Source of the DNA: Micractinium sp. NFX-FRZ
Taxonomy: Eukaryota; Chlorophyta; Trebouxiophyceae; Chlorellales; Chlorellaceae
NCBI GenBank assembly: GCA_029339195.1
Contig: JAPTJF010000206.1
Location: 38,299 to 102,298 of the forward strand
Length of the DNA stretch: 64,000 nucleotides
Direction of reading: 5' to 3'
A program made the translations under genes and the position numbers. Shown here in pieces: positions 43,269-54,400 of the stretch. Positions within the stretch are counted from its first letter, which is position 1; the number at the start of each line of letters is the position of its first letter. The notes below the pieces were generated by a model. It saw only the letters and a list, made by a program, of their open reading frames with translations. It ran no database searches and was not told where the DNA came from.

Positions 43269-45451
43269 TTACATTCCGACTTTGGACAGCAGCCACAGGT
43301 TGGCCACAAGCAGCCACGTGGCAGCAAGCACTTGCAGGCCACACAAGTCGGTGCACAGGCACACCTCCCGCAGGCACGCATCCGCCGCCGCCCACAGCCG
43401 AACTGCTGCCCGCCAGCACCGCTCGCTGGCCCACTGCACCCGCCCTTGCCCCTGCCCCTGCTGCCGCCGCCGCTGCCGCTGGTAGTGGCTCGCAGCTGCA
43501 CGCGAGGCGCGCTGGTCGGTGGTGTGAGCGGCAAGCAGTGTGGGGAGCAGGATGCCACAGAGCAGCTGCTGGAAGTTGAGTAGGCACACACACTGCTCCA
43601 GGCTGCCAACGCCTCCTGAAGCAGCCGCAGGCGGGGGGAGTGGGTTGGGAGGGGAAGGGGAGCAGAGTGAGGGCGGCAGGCTGGCAGAAAGCCTTGCAGG
43701 TTGGCACCCACATCAGCCCTCATGGCTGTGCTACTGTGCATAATTGAAGACGGTGAGAGAGGCGCCGTGCACGTCTCGTCTGGTCGGTGCCGCTATTTGC
43801 ATCCCTTGGGAAGCGGGCTGATTCGAGGCAGCGTGGAAGGCAACCAGGGCAGGCACCGCCATGCGCCAGCGCATGCCAGATCAGCCAGCCAGCCAGCCAG
43901 GCACACGTCGCTGCCCCGCTCACCGGCTGCTGCTGGGTTGGCGACGACGGCTTGTGGTGGGATGAGCGAGGGCAGCAGATCCAGGTAGCTCCACAAGGCG
44001 GCGACCCGCCGGCAGGACAGGGGGTCTTGGAGTGCCGGGGTGCCGCAATAGCCGGCGCTGTTGGACGAGAGACCCATCACCACGCACTGCTGCACTAGCA
44101 CCGCCAGCGGCGGCAGCTGCAGCACCGCCCCCGCCAGCGAGCCGGCAAGCACACGAGTGCCTGCGGGCAAGACGGGGATGGGGGGCGGGGGTGGGGGAAG
44201 GTGCGGCACAGCATGGGTGAGCAGACGGCTTGGCTTGACAGGCTAGTAGGGCGGGAGCGGTCAGCCCGCCCACCGAGGGGCGGCTTGCAAGGCAGCAGTG
44301 CGTGGTAGCGGTGGATCCCGGCCTGCGGGACTGTCCCTCACCTGATCAACCCTTCAACCCCTTCCCCCAACTCACCTAGCTCCCTCCCTCCCTCCACAGC
44401 CAACTGCTCACCCCCACTCCCTCCTCCCACAGCCGCTGCCTCACGTACAGCAATACGCATCACAGCACGGCACGGCACAGCACAGCACAGGCACAGGCAC
44501 AGGCACCACACAACACAGTGCTGCTGATAAGGCGTGCAGCCTGCACAGCCAACCGCTCACCCGAGGCAATGCACAGCACAGCACAGCACAGCACAGTGCC
44601 GCTGGGCGGGAGTGGCCCTCTTGAGTTACCCCAGGCCATGCGAAGCACAGCACGGCACAGCACAGCGGCAGCGGCCTCACCTGAGGCGATGCGCAGCCAG
44701 TCCCGCATGGCCCCCGCTGCCCCAGGGCTGGCGGGGCTGTAGAGCAGGGCGGCCACTCCCTCCTGCGCGCGGGCATTGGTTGGCGCAGTGAGTCGGCAGC
44801 AAGGCAGCACAGGCACAGGAAGGAGGATTAGGTGGCTGAGGCAGGCGGCTGCACGCCGCAAGGCACCGGTGCACGCTCTGGTGGACCGCAGAATAAAACA
44901 GTGCGCCCTCTCTGCCATGAGTGAAGGCACCGGTGCATGCTAAGCTGGCCGGCGGGCGCACGACCGGCCGGCAAGCAAGCATGCGCCCCTCTGCTTGCCC
45001 ACCCCGCCCAAGTCAAAGTTGGGTCTCTCCTGCGCAGACGTCCGCCCACCTGGCTGGAACGGGAGCTTGGGGAGCTGGACATCACGATGCGCAGCAGGGT
45101 GATGCAGAGCGCGCGGTGGCGGAGCCAGACGGCATGAGGCACACGATACGCCAGCAGCATGCAGCACAGGGTGAGGGCCAAGGTGGCGGCCTGGCGGGCG
45201 TGCTGCCCAGGCGACAGCGCCAGGGCGGTAGACCACCACAGTGTGGCTTGCATCACTGCTGCCATTGACACGGCCGCCTGCTCCACGCGCCGCACCGATG
45301 CCTGGCGGGGCGGCGGCGGCGGCGGCGGCGGCAGCGGAGGCGACGGCGACGGCGGTAGCCACGGCGCCAGGACCCGCGCGACGGGCAGCTCCGCTGTCAG
45401 CGTGAATTGCGCGGCAGAGCCGCTCATGGGGGCGCTCGTGGCGCTTCCCAT
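43269..45451 (-). CDS. Unrecognised multi-span membrane protein, copy A
   Basis: Four exons, 355 aa: 45451-45050, 44762-44681, 44160-43924, 43615-43269. I do not recognise the family. The N-terminus is Pro-rich (a run of eight Pro), followed by RRVEQAAVSMAAVMQATLWW and several hydrophobic segments: about residues 95-115 (LALTLCCMLLAYRV), 165-190 (VLAGSLAGAVLQLPPLAVLV), 245-265, and a final span ending ATWLLVANLWLL. A second copy on the other strand (57293-59441) has the same four-exon structure. Exons 2 (82 nt) and 4 (347 nt) have identical lengths in both, which strongly supports the model. The stop codon lies within a TGTAA. Only about 160 bp separate it from the phytocyanin start downstream. 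Confidence 0.7.
44459..44670 (-). repeat. TGTGC/CGTGC pentamer repeats in intron 2
   Basis: Three clusters (about 44459-44520, 44570-44600, 44645-44668) of GCTGT/GCCGT units (sense strand) lie in intron 2 of membrane-protein copy A. The paralogue carries the same pentamers in its intron 2. Confidence 0.85.
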
Positions 45452-47931
45452 CCGGGAAGCGGCGTCTGAGCCTCCACAAGGCTATCGCCACAGGGCCCTT
45501 TCAATGCCCTGCGTGGATGGTCCTTCCAATGCCCCTGTTTGAAACCTTTGACTCAATAGCAAATGGCCATCATGAACTAACGAGAGGGCTTATGCGCGCT
45601 GCGTACACGTACAGCCGCTGCTCTGCCAAGGCATTCTGAACTCTCACTTTCAATTGCAAGAAGGTGTGTACCCAGGGTTCGTTCGCCAACGCGCTGTGTC
45701 CGGCGGTGCACACAACTTTTACCGCCGCTGCCGCCGCCGCCGCCGCCACTGACCGCCCGCCGCCGCCTGCTTCAGCTGCCCTTTCAACAACATCCCAGAT
45801 TGGCAGTGTGGAGAGGACAACCTCCCGTCAGTGGGAAAGCCGTCGAAATCAGCGCTGATGGCTCCCGCCCTTCCCAGACCGGATTTGTCGTTCTGCCATC
45901 CACTGCTACGCTGCCGCTTGCTTGTGGCATGGGCAGAGAGCGGCAAAAGCGGGTCGCATGTGATCACAACACTCCGCCCTCCTCACAGTGCCTCTACTCA
46001 CCTGCCACTCGATTGATTCCATGCCTGCTCTTGCACATGGCTCCTCCTCCACCCCCCGTTCAGCTGCCGCGTGCCGGGTGCTTGTGCGGCCTGCCCTGCT
46101 CAGCTGCAAGCAGTCGCCCTGCCCTGCGGCCACTAGCCGTGCTTGCCGCCAACACCTTCCCGGGGCTCCCACCCATCCGCTGCCTGCCCAGCAGCGGACA
46201 TGCAACCCTCTCCCCAGCCATTTCCCGCCCACCTGCCCTGCCCCGCCGCATGCAGCCGCCCCCTCCCCATCCGCCACTGCTCAACTACTGCTTGCCCAAT
46301 GCCTGGCGGGCTCATTGTGTTACAAGAAGAGGCCTGCGCACAGCATAGGATGCACGGCCTGCTTTGGTGGGGCGTGGTGCACCAAGGAGGAGGGGAGTGG
46401 GGTTCCATATTGGATGTGTGTGGGGGGGAGGCGGTGGCTTGGCACATAGTGGAGAGGACACACTGACAAGGGGTGCGGCGGGGAGGAAAGCGGGGAGAGG
46501 CTCTTGAAAATGCTGCTCCCTGGGCAATGGTACAAGCAGAGGAGAAGCGGGGCGGGGGGCGGGGGCCACACCTGGTGGGTGCTGTACACTGCACAGAATA
46601 TGCGTTCAAAGGGACGGGGGGCGGAGGGGGAGTGCGCGCATTGGCTGCTCGCCCAGCCTCCCTTGCATGGGTGGTGCGTGACGGGTGTGTGCCGGCAGGA
46701 AAAGAATGCAAAGCGGGGGTGGGGCAGAAATGTTGCATCATGAATGTGCGCGGTGTGCGGCGCGCGTGTGTGAGAGCGCATTCCAGTGTCGCACAGACAG
46801 GGGGCGGGGAAGGTGCGTTTGTTCGACGTGTTTTGGTGCCTTGGGGAAAAAGGCGCGCCGTTCGTTGTCCAATGGCTGCCAGGCGGGGAGGAAACGGGAG
46901 GCCGGGCAAAGGGAGACGAGGTGAACCCACGGGAGTGTTGCTGGCAGGCAGCGGTGCAGTGCAAGCAGAGGGGAGCAGCGGGAGGGAGGAGGGGTGCGGT
47001 GCAGGCGAGGGCGGTTGTGACGCGCCACGCGGCACGTGGGAACAGGTAATGTTCGTTTCGATTCGACTAGGGGCGGGGGGCGGGGGACAGGGGCGGGGCA
47101 CAAGGGGGCGGGATTGGGTGAGCGGGTGGAATGTGAGGAGGCACGTGGCCTGCCCGTGGGAGGGCAGGGGGCACCTGGGGATGACATGAAAAGGGGTGGC
47201 TGCAAGGCACGGTGGGGTGGTGCGAAATGCGGCGAGGAGGAGTGAGAGGACAGGACACTAAATGGGGGAGGGGGGCTTGTGCCAAGTGCGCCAGTTGGGG
47301 CAAGCAGCAGGGACAGACAGGGGGTGATGCCCGGTGGGGAGGGGGTGGTGGCTTGGGCGTGCATTCAGAAGGGTGCCAGAGCAGCAAAGTGCGCGGAGGA
47401 GGCAGATGCAAAGGCGGTTTGAAGGATGGCTGGCAAGAAGAGCAGGTTGGGATGAACCAAATCGGATTGCGCTGCATCTCTCCTGAGGTCAGTGGGCGGT
47501 GGGGTGCTCTAGTTTGGGGCATACAGGCAGGCAGGTGGGTGAAGGGAAGGGGGCCACAGCCGCTCCGCAGGCAGCCACAGCAGCGGCGGCAAGAGGCGAC
47601 CGGGGCATGCAGGTGCAGGAGCAACGTGAGGAGAGCGTAGTGCGGGGGCAGGGAAGAGGGGGAAGGAAGCGGCGGGCGGCCGAAGAGCATGAAATCATAA
47701 AATCATGATGTGCTGGGGGGTGCGCTCACTTTCGGTAGGGGGAGATAGTTGCAAAAGCCAGGCAGGGAGGGGCGGGGCAGGGGGCAGCAGCCGTGGCGCA
47801 ATGGCGCCCAGCGGTGCCACCCTTATGCCCTCCCTCCCGCCCGGGGTGCCGAGGAGCGAATAGTGCGTCCGGCCGCCGCGGCGGGGCGGCGGCGGGGCGG
47901 CATGCTGTGACGTGCTGTGTGTGGGGTGGGG
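45452..47931 (+). other. Long intergenic region, purine-rich in its right half
   Basis: It runs from the start of membrane-protein copy A (-) to the stop of the cyclin-like gene (-). The left part is the copy A promoter. From about 46390 to 47760 the + strand is G/A-rich, so the minus strand is C/T-rich. That fits a long pyrimidine-rich 3' UTR of the cyclin-like gene, but no domain-bearing exon is visible. Minus open frames such as 46133-47101 are Pro/Ser/His low-complexity. Confidence 0.45.
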
Positions 47932-49276
47932 TCAGCACAGCAGGTTGTGGCGTGCCAGCAGGCCAGCCACGTCCCAGTCCAGTGCAAACAGCAGGTCCAG
48001 CTCGAAATCTGAGAGGGCCTGAGCGTCCACGCGTGTTGCTTGGCTCATGAGGGAGCGGTTGGGGATGGAGGTGCGCACGCCGCACAGCTTGGCACACAGC
48101 CAGAGCGCTGCAGGGTTGGGCCGGGGTGAGGGGTGAGGCAGGGTGTGTGGGCAGGGTGTTTCAGGAGGAGGGGGCGTGCTGCTGCAGTGCCGCAGCGGGC
48201 GGGCGCGGGCGCCAGGCGGTTGGGTCGCTGCATGCAGGGGGGCATTGCAGCGCGAAGCAGAGCTGGCCAGGTCGCGTGCCGCACTTGAAGCCAGGGTGGC
48301 CCCCGCTTGCTGCTGCCCCCAACGCAGAGCCAGCACGCAGGGCTTGTGGCCCCTGCTCTCGCTCACCAGATGCCAGGTAGGTGTAGAGGTGGGGTGCCGA
48401 GGCGTGCAGGGTGGTGGCCAGGTCTGGCCGTGCGCCCGCCAGCTCCCGGATGAGCGTCAGAGCACCCAGCAGCACCTCGTCGTCCAGCTGCACCAGCGGC
48501 TGCAGCGTGACCAGCTGCTGCCGCCAGGCCTGCGGGGAGGGCGAGGCAGGCGAGAGGGCGGGGCGGGGGAGGGTGAGGCGGGGGGCGGCGGTTGGGCGGC
48601 ACGCTGATGCGTGTGCCCCTTGGGCTTCACTGTGAGGCGGGACCGTACCGGCGGCACCCGTTTCCCAGCCACACCAAAGCTGCAGTTAGGCAAGTCAATG
48701 CCTGGCTCCCAGGCCAGGAGACACCCCCCTGCCCTGCTCACCTGCAGCGCGTACACGATTGGCGCTTCAAGGGACTCGTGCAGGCTCCCTGCTGCTGCGT
48801 GCGCTGCTGAGTCGCGGCGGCGACACTGCTCCGGCGTCGGCGGCCCGTCTGCTGCTGCCTCCTCAGTCCCCCCCAGATCCAGGGCTGTCAGGGTAGAGCA
48901 GGCGCTGTCCTGGCGCTCCATGTCGCTGGAGTCGGGGTCTGAGGCGGCGGGGGAGGTGGAGGGAGGGCCGCAGGGGCAGCTGGAGGAGGTGGCAGCGGCG
49001 GCGCTTGCGTCGGTGTCAGCTGAGCAGGTGGCCACCGAGGCGGTGACATCCCGCTCCTCCCCGGCGAACAGCTTGCGCTTGACGGCGACCTGCAGGAACG
49101 AAATTGCGCGATCCAACAGTGCTGGGAAGGGACCAGGAACGCAGGGAGGCGAGGCGCAGCCCCTTGGCGCTCCCTCTCCCGCGCCCCCGCCTCACCTTGC
49201 TGCCGCGGGCCCGCTTGGTGGGGCTGCGCAAACTGGGCAGTGGCATGGCTGCTGTGCCGCGCGTTTTGGCGACCAT
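47932..49276 (-). CDS. Cyclin-like protein
   Basis: Exons 49276-49196, 49089-48742, 48529-48367 and 48107-47932 join in phase, giving 255 aa. A basic N-terminus with two SP/TP sites (SLRSPTKRARGSK) is followed by an acidic, Ser-rich region with DGPPTPEQ. From about residue 115 comes one helical cyclin-type box: APIVYALQAWRQQLVTL, ALTLIRELAGARPDL, ALWLCAKLCGVRTSI, then DAQALSDFELDLLFALDWDV. The last motif matches the end of a cyclin box (elN.lE..fL..ldw). Only one box is present, as in PHO80/cyclin P/U or J-type proteins. A role as a CDK partner is inferred; a non-cyclin helical protein is the alternative. Confidence 0.55.
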
Positions 49277-49735
49277 TCGCGGGCCAGCGAGGGAAGCGGG
49301 GCGTTCGGTGGGTGGATGGCTTGCCCCACGAGAGGCTGGCGCGGCCTGAGAGACTCACGGGTCTGCGGTAAACAGTCGGAAGAGGCACAGGGAGCGGTCG
49401 AATGGCCAGCGAGTAACGTGGACCGATAGGTGGTGTGCCGCTCACGGAGGGTTCACAGCGCCGCGCGCTTGGCTCGGCGCACTTTTGCCGCGGCATCGCC
49501 TCATATCAGATACCCTTCAGTGCCCTCTCAGGTACGGCACGCTGCTCACGGCCAATTTCGAGCCGATTAAATGCAATTCTAGACGGGCAGGTGGCCAACA
49601 GGGATGGGCAGGAAGAGGAGCAGAGGGCCCAGAAGGCGAACGGACAGCGGGCTGTGAGGCATTGTTGACCCATTGATTTTCTGGCTAACAACAGGGGCAG
49701 CACTGGCTGGCTCGAACCTACATGAAACCTAGTAC
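49277..49735 (-). other. Intergenic, cyclin-like promoter and helicase-associated gene 3' UTR
   Basis: 460 bp between two minus-strand genes. No other feature was recognised. A TTCGA-containing stretch near 49707 resembles a tRNA T-arm but has no matching cloverleaf. Confidence 0.45.
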
Positions 49736-51421
49736 TCAGGAGTCCTCTGCGGCAGCCTGGGGCACGCGCGGCGGCGGGGCCGCACCAATCGCCGCCAGCT
49801 GTGCCGCCTTGGGCGCCGGCAGGCGCCCCGCTGCCACCAGGCGGTGCTGCTCGGCCAGCCAGGCCGCCAGCCCCGCCCACCGCGCCTGCTGCTGCTGCTG
49901 CCGCTTGCCACCTGCTGCTGCTGCTGCTTCGGCTGCGACCGCAGGCGCCGCCGCGGGGGGTGCCGCCAGGCGGCAGTGCCCGTGCTCCGCCTTGTAAGCC
50001 AGGAGCTCACTGAGGCGGGCATCCCACTCCACATCAGCTGGGCAGCGTTCAAAGCTGTCCAGCTGCACCTGCGGGACGGGGTAGAATGAAGGGATAAAGG
50101 AATGGGGGCCAGTGCGTCAGTTGGGGCAGTTTCAACAAGTCAGCAACAGGTGGAAAGGGAAGGTGTGCTGGGACGGTGCGCCACCGGTCACTTTACGTGT
50201 GCAGTTAGGCCGGGTCAACAGGGGCATGCAGCACTTCAGCCTGCAGCGCCTCGGGGTGCCGTGGGGCAGTGACGTGCAGGGCTGCCCACCCGGGAGGCAG
50301 CTGCCGGCTGAAAGGCCCCCCAGCATCGCCAGCAGCAGCGGTATCTCAGCAGCGGCAGAGGTATCTCCGCCCCCCAGCAGGGCACATAAGGACTGGGGAG
50401 GGGCGTGAGGAGCCCAAAACACTGGCCTGGCCGCGGTGGGGCGGCTGCTCCAGGCCGCCCCCGCCCCACCCAGCCGCCTGCCCGTGTCAACTGCTGCACC
50501 AAAACGCAGGCATACAAGCCACACAGCCAACACCCGGGGCCCGTGTGCGCACCTGCTGCGCAGCGAGCGCCTTGCGCCGCCTGGGTGGCAGCCATCCCAG
50601 CGCGTGCAGCCCCCGCTGGTGCTGCAGCCACTCCCAGAGCTCGCCGGAGCGCTGCAGCGGGCGCGGCGCGGCGGCCAGGCGCTGGCACCACTGCTGCCAG
50701 GCGCCCTCCCCCATGTGGGTCACCTCGTCAGACAGCACCCACGTCAGGCCTGCAGGCAGGGAGGCACGCAAGGGCGGGCAGCTGTCAGGGGGATGGATTC
50801 AAAAACAACGGTGGGGGGCACAGCCCTGTGGGTGCTACTGCCAGAAAATTGTGGGCCACCTCGTCAACCAGCACCCATGTGAGGCCTGCGGGCAGGCAGG
50901 CAGGCAGGCAGGCAGGCAAGGAGGCGGGGGGCAGGCAGCGTTTAGGGCAGGAGGTGTCCAGCACAGCCCTCTTCTGTGTGAGATTGCTGCACTGTGGGTC
51001 ATTTCTCCGGGCAGCACCCATGTGTGGGCAGGCAGTCAAAGTTCAGCACCACCATTTCATCCACCCATCAGGGATCCCATACCAGACCATGTGTATAGAA
51101 GAAGTTGGCCTGGCCGAGATCGATCGGGCAAGCAGGGAGCCAGAGGGGGAACAGGAAGAAACCGGGCAGGGAGGCGCGAGCCAAGACCCGCCCCACATGG
51201 GATGGGCACTAGCTTGCCCTGTGTGCAACCCCAGCAACAATAGCAGCAGCAGCAGCAGCAATGCAGGCACACACACAGCCTTGCCGCCCCAGCGCGCGCA
51301 CCGAGGAACGCCATGTACCGCAACTGTGCCGCCGACAGCTTGCCCTCTGCAAACAGGGCCTGCTGCGTCTCCACCCAGCGCGCCACGCGCAGGCTCACGC
51401 TGCCAGCAGGCGGCCGGGGCG

Positions 51422-51452
<31 letters not shown>

Positions 51453-54400
51453 AGGTGGCAAAAGCTGCTGCTGCTGGGCCTCCGCCGGCCCTGCCACGTC
51501 CCCCAGCACCTGCTGCTGCTGCGTGCCCCACGCCTGCCGCTGCCGCTGCTGCTGCTGCTGGAGGCGCTGCTGCCGCAGCTGCGCCTGCTGCGCCTGCTGT
51601 GCCGCCAGGCCCAGCGTGACTTGCGACCCCTGCAGCAGCGCCGCAGCCGTGTGGGCAATCGCCTGCCACTCTATGGGGGAATACGTGTCCAGCTGTACTC
51701 CAGCCAGCTGCAGCATCAGCGCCAGCTCACCAGGCAGCTCCTGCCGCCGCCACCGGCGCCGCTGCCGCTGCAGCCAGAAGCGCAACCCCGGCTCGGCCCG
51801 CATGTCTGCCGCAGTCAGGGCAGCCCGCCTCGCCGCCATCTCCTCTTGCAGGCGCAGGCGGGCCGCCGCCACGGCCGCGCCGCCGCGCCGCCCCGCCGGC
51901 GGAGCCTCCTCCTCCTCCTCCCCACCCTCCGCCACCTCGGGCCCAGAGTCCTCCCCATCGCTGCCGCTGCCGCTGCTGGTTATGACACCGCTGCCGCCGC
52001 CGCCCTCCGCTGCGCGCGCTGCGGCGGCGATGGCTGCATTGGTGCTGCCGCGCGGCCGCCCCATTTTGGGCCGCCCCTGCAGCAGCTGGCTGCGCCGCGG
52101 CTGCTGCAGCAGCGTGTTGTGCCGCTCTATCAGGTATAGCAGGCGGCCAAACCAGCTCATCCAGCGGCGCTCCAAGGGCGTGCCGTCCTGCGGGGGGGCG
52201 GCGGCCGAGGGGACGGCAGGGTTGGTTATCAGCGCTGGGAACAGTCGGGTTGAAAAAAGCCGGCGACCAACAACAGCAGCGGTGCTCAGAGGGCGTGCCG
52301 TCCTGCGGGGGCAGCGGTTGAGGGCACACCAGAGGTACAACAGCCGGCCAAGCCGCACCTCACTGCCCAAGCGGCCCTGACAGGCAAACAAGCTCACCAT
52401 GCTGGCACCGGCAGGCTGCCCCACTGCACCCGTACATGGGAGGCCCCCGGCAGCAGTACACGAAGGCAAACAAGAAGCACGCCCGCCAGCTCACCGTCAC
52501 GCTGTCCCACTGCACCCCAATGGCGTCAAAGCGTGACAGCGCCTCGCCGGGCAGCAGCCCGCGCGCCCGGTACTCCCGCTGCAGCGTCGTCCACAGGGCC
52601 AGCTCACGGGCGGTGATGCCGCCGCGTGCCCCCCAGTCCGCGCCCAGCCAGCTGAACGGCTGCTGGTTCTCGTTGTGCCACAGCATCCAGTCCACCAGCT
52701 GCAGGCAGCAGGACCACAGCGTGCGCAGCGCGGGCGGCAAGATGTCAGGGCCAGGAATGTCCAGAGCTGGGGGAGCGGCAGCTGTGCACCTGCCGAGTGT
52801 TTGAGCATGGCACCCCACCAAGAGGGCCTTGCGCTAGCCTGCGCTGTCGCGCCACTTAGCTAGGTCAACATGCGCGCAGCACCGGCTGGGTCAACATGCG
52901 CGCAGCACCCAGCTGGGTCAACCGGTCAACACCACACGCGCAGCACCCACCTGGTCAAAGCGGTGCTCCCACTCCTCTGTCAGCTGCGCCACCTCGCCAA
53001 ACGCAAAGCCCATGGACTGGAGGATGCTGAGCCGCTCGTCGCTGCAAGGGCAGGGCAGGGGGCGGGCAGGCAGGGGAGGTGTGAAGAAGAGGCAGGCAGG
53101 AAGGTTGGATGGGCGGGGGAGGATGCCGAGGGGCATCGAGGGAGGGAGAGCCCAGGGAATGAAGGGTGTTGAGCCGCTCGTCGCTTCAGGAGGCAGGTAG
53201 AAGAAGAAGCGAGGAGGCGGCCAGGTTGGTGATGGCAAGCATCTGCTATTGGCACGCAGGCAGCTGAACGGCAACTGCTATTGGCACGCAGGCAGCCGAA
53301 CGGCAACTGCTATTGGCACGCAGGCAGCCGAACGGCAAGCAGGGACCAAGGGATGCTCAGCTGCTTGTCCTTGCAGGGGCACACAGGCAGGCAGGCAGGC
53401 AGACCGGGGCAGGCAGCGGGAGCGGCAAGCCGCACAACGCTGGCCAGCAGGGGTGAGCCACAAGGGGCGCCCTGAGCTGCCGGGCCAACGCACCTGAGCT
53501 GCCCTGCTGCGCGCGCTATGCGCTGCCGCTTCACCCACAGCCCCAGCTCCGGGTTCTGGTCCCAGTCCTGTGGTGTGGGGGTTGGTGTGTGGCATTGGTA
53601 TCTGTGTTGTGTTTGATGTCAAAATATGGCTTTGAGGGTGGCAATACACACACAGGGTGCACCTGCGGCACGTTGCAGTGCCCGTTGCGCAGCAGGCGGG
53701 CACACTAAACCAGGATCAAACAGCCCAACGCACCTCCGGCACGTTGCAGTGCCCGTTGCGCAGCAGGTAGGCGCTGAGCTCCACGGCGCGCCGGTCCCAA
53801 CGGTCGTTGGTGGTCGGCTTGCACAGCATGATCTCGGGGCAGCGCGCCAGGATGGCGGCGATGCCCTTGGGGCCTGCAGTCCACAAGCGTCAGTGGCAGG
53901 CAGGTGTGAGCAGCGTGGGCACACGGCCTCGGGGCAGGCAGCACGCCAGGATGGGGGCAAAGCGCGTTGGGCCCGCGGAACTCAAAAGTGCCTGCGCTTG
54001 CGGACAATGTTCAGGGTCAGGGGAGCAGCGACACGCAAAACCGAGCTTGGCACTCCAGCTGCTCTGAAACCTTCCACAGCCTGTGCACCCTTTCAGCCCA
54101 TATCCAATCCAACACTGGCCCTCCCCTCCCAGACAAAACCCCGGCCACAGCAAAGCGCTCCCCAAAGGGAACCTGGCACTCCAGCTGCAAGTCCACCACC
54201 AGTGCACATTACCGTCCATCCCAACCACCTCCATAGACCAGGTCGGCACCGGCTCTCTGCAGTGATCACTCACCAAAGGGAACCTGGCACTCGAGCTCCA
54301 AGTGCTCCACCACCAGCCGCACATTCCTTTCCACCCGGGAGCGCCGCCGGCGGTCGATGAGCGAGCGGCCGCCGGGGGTGACTCTCCAGGCAACCGCCTG

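Noticed and set aside
45664..45858. Short plus frame with a poly-Ala run
   Set aside because: The GCC repeat explains the Ala run; nothing else supports a gene.
46133..47101. Minus open frame of 322 codons rich in Pro, Ser and His
   Set aside because: Low complexity follows from the C/T-rich strand; overlapping frames look the same and no family pattern is present.
49700..49725. Minus-strand GGTTCGAGCC resembling a tRNA T-arm / B box
   Set aside because: No D-arm, anticodon stem or acceptor stem can be drawn around it.
50269..52380. Long plus frames (up to 404 codons) antisense to the HA gene
   Set aside because: They mirror the CAG/CTG repeats and HA exons of the minus strand; the minus reading has recognisable domains and consistent splice sites.
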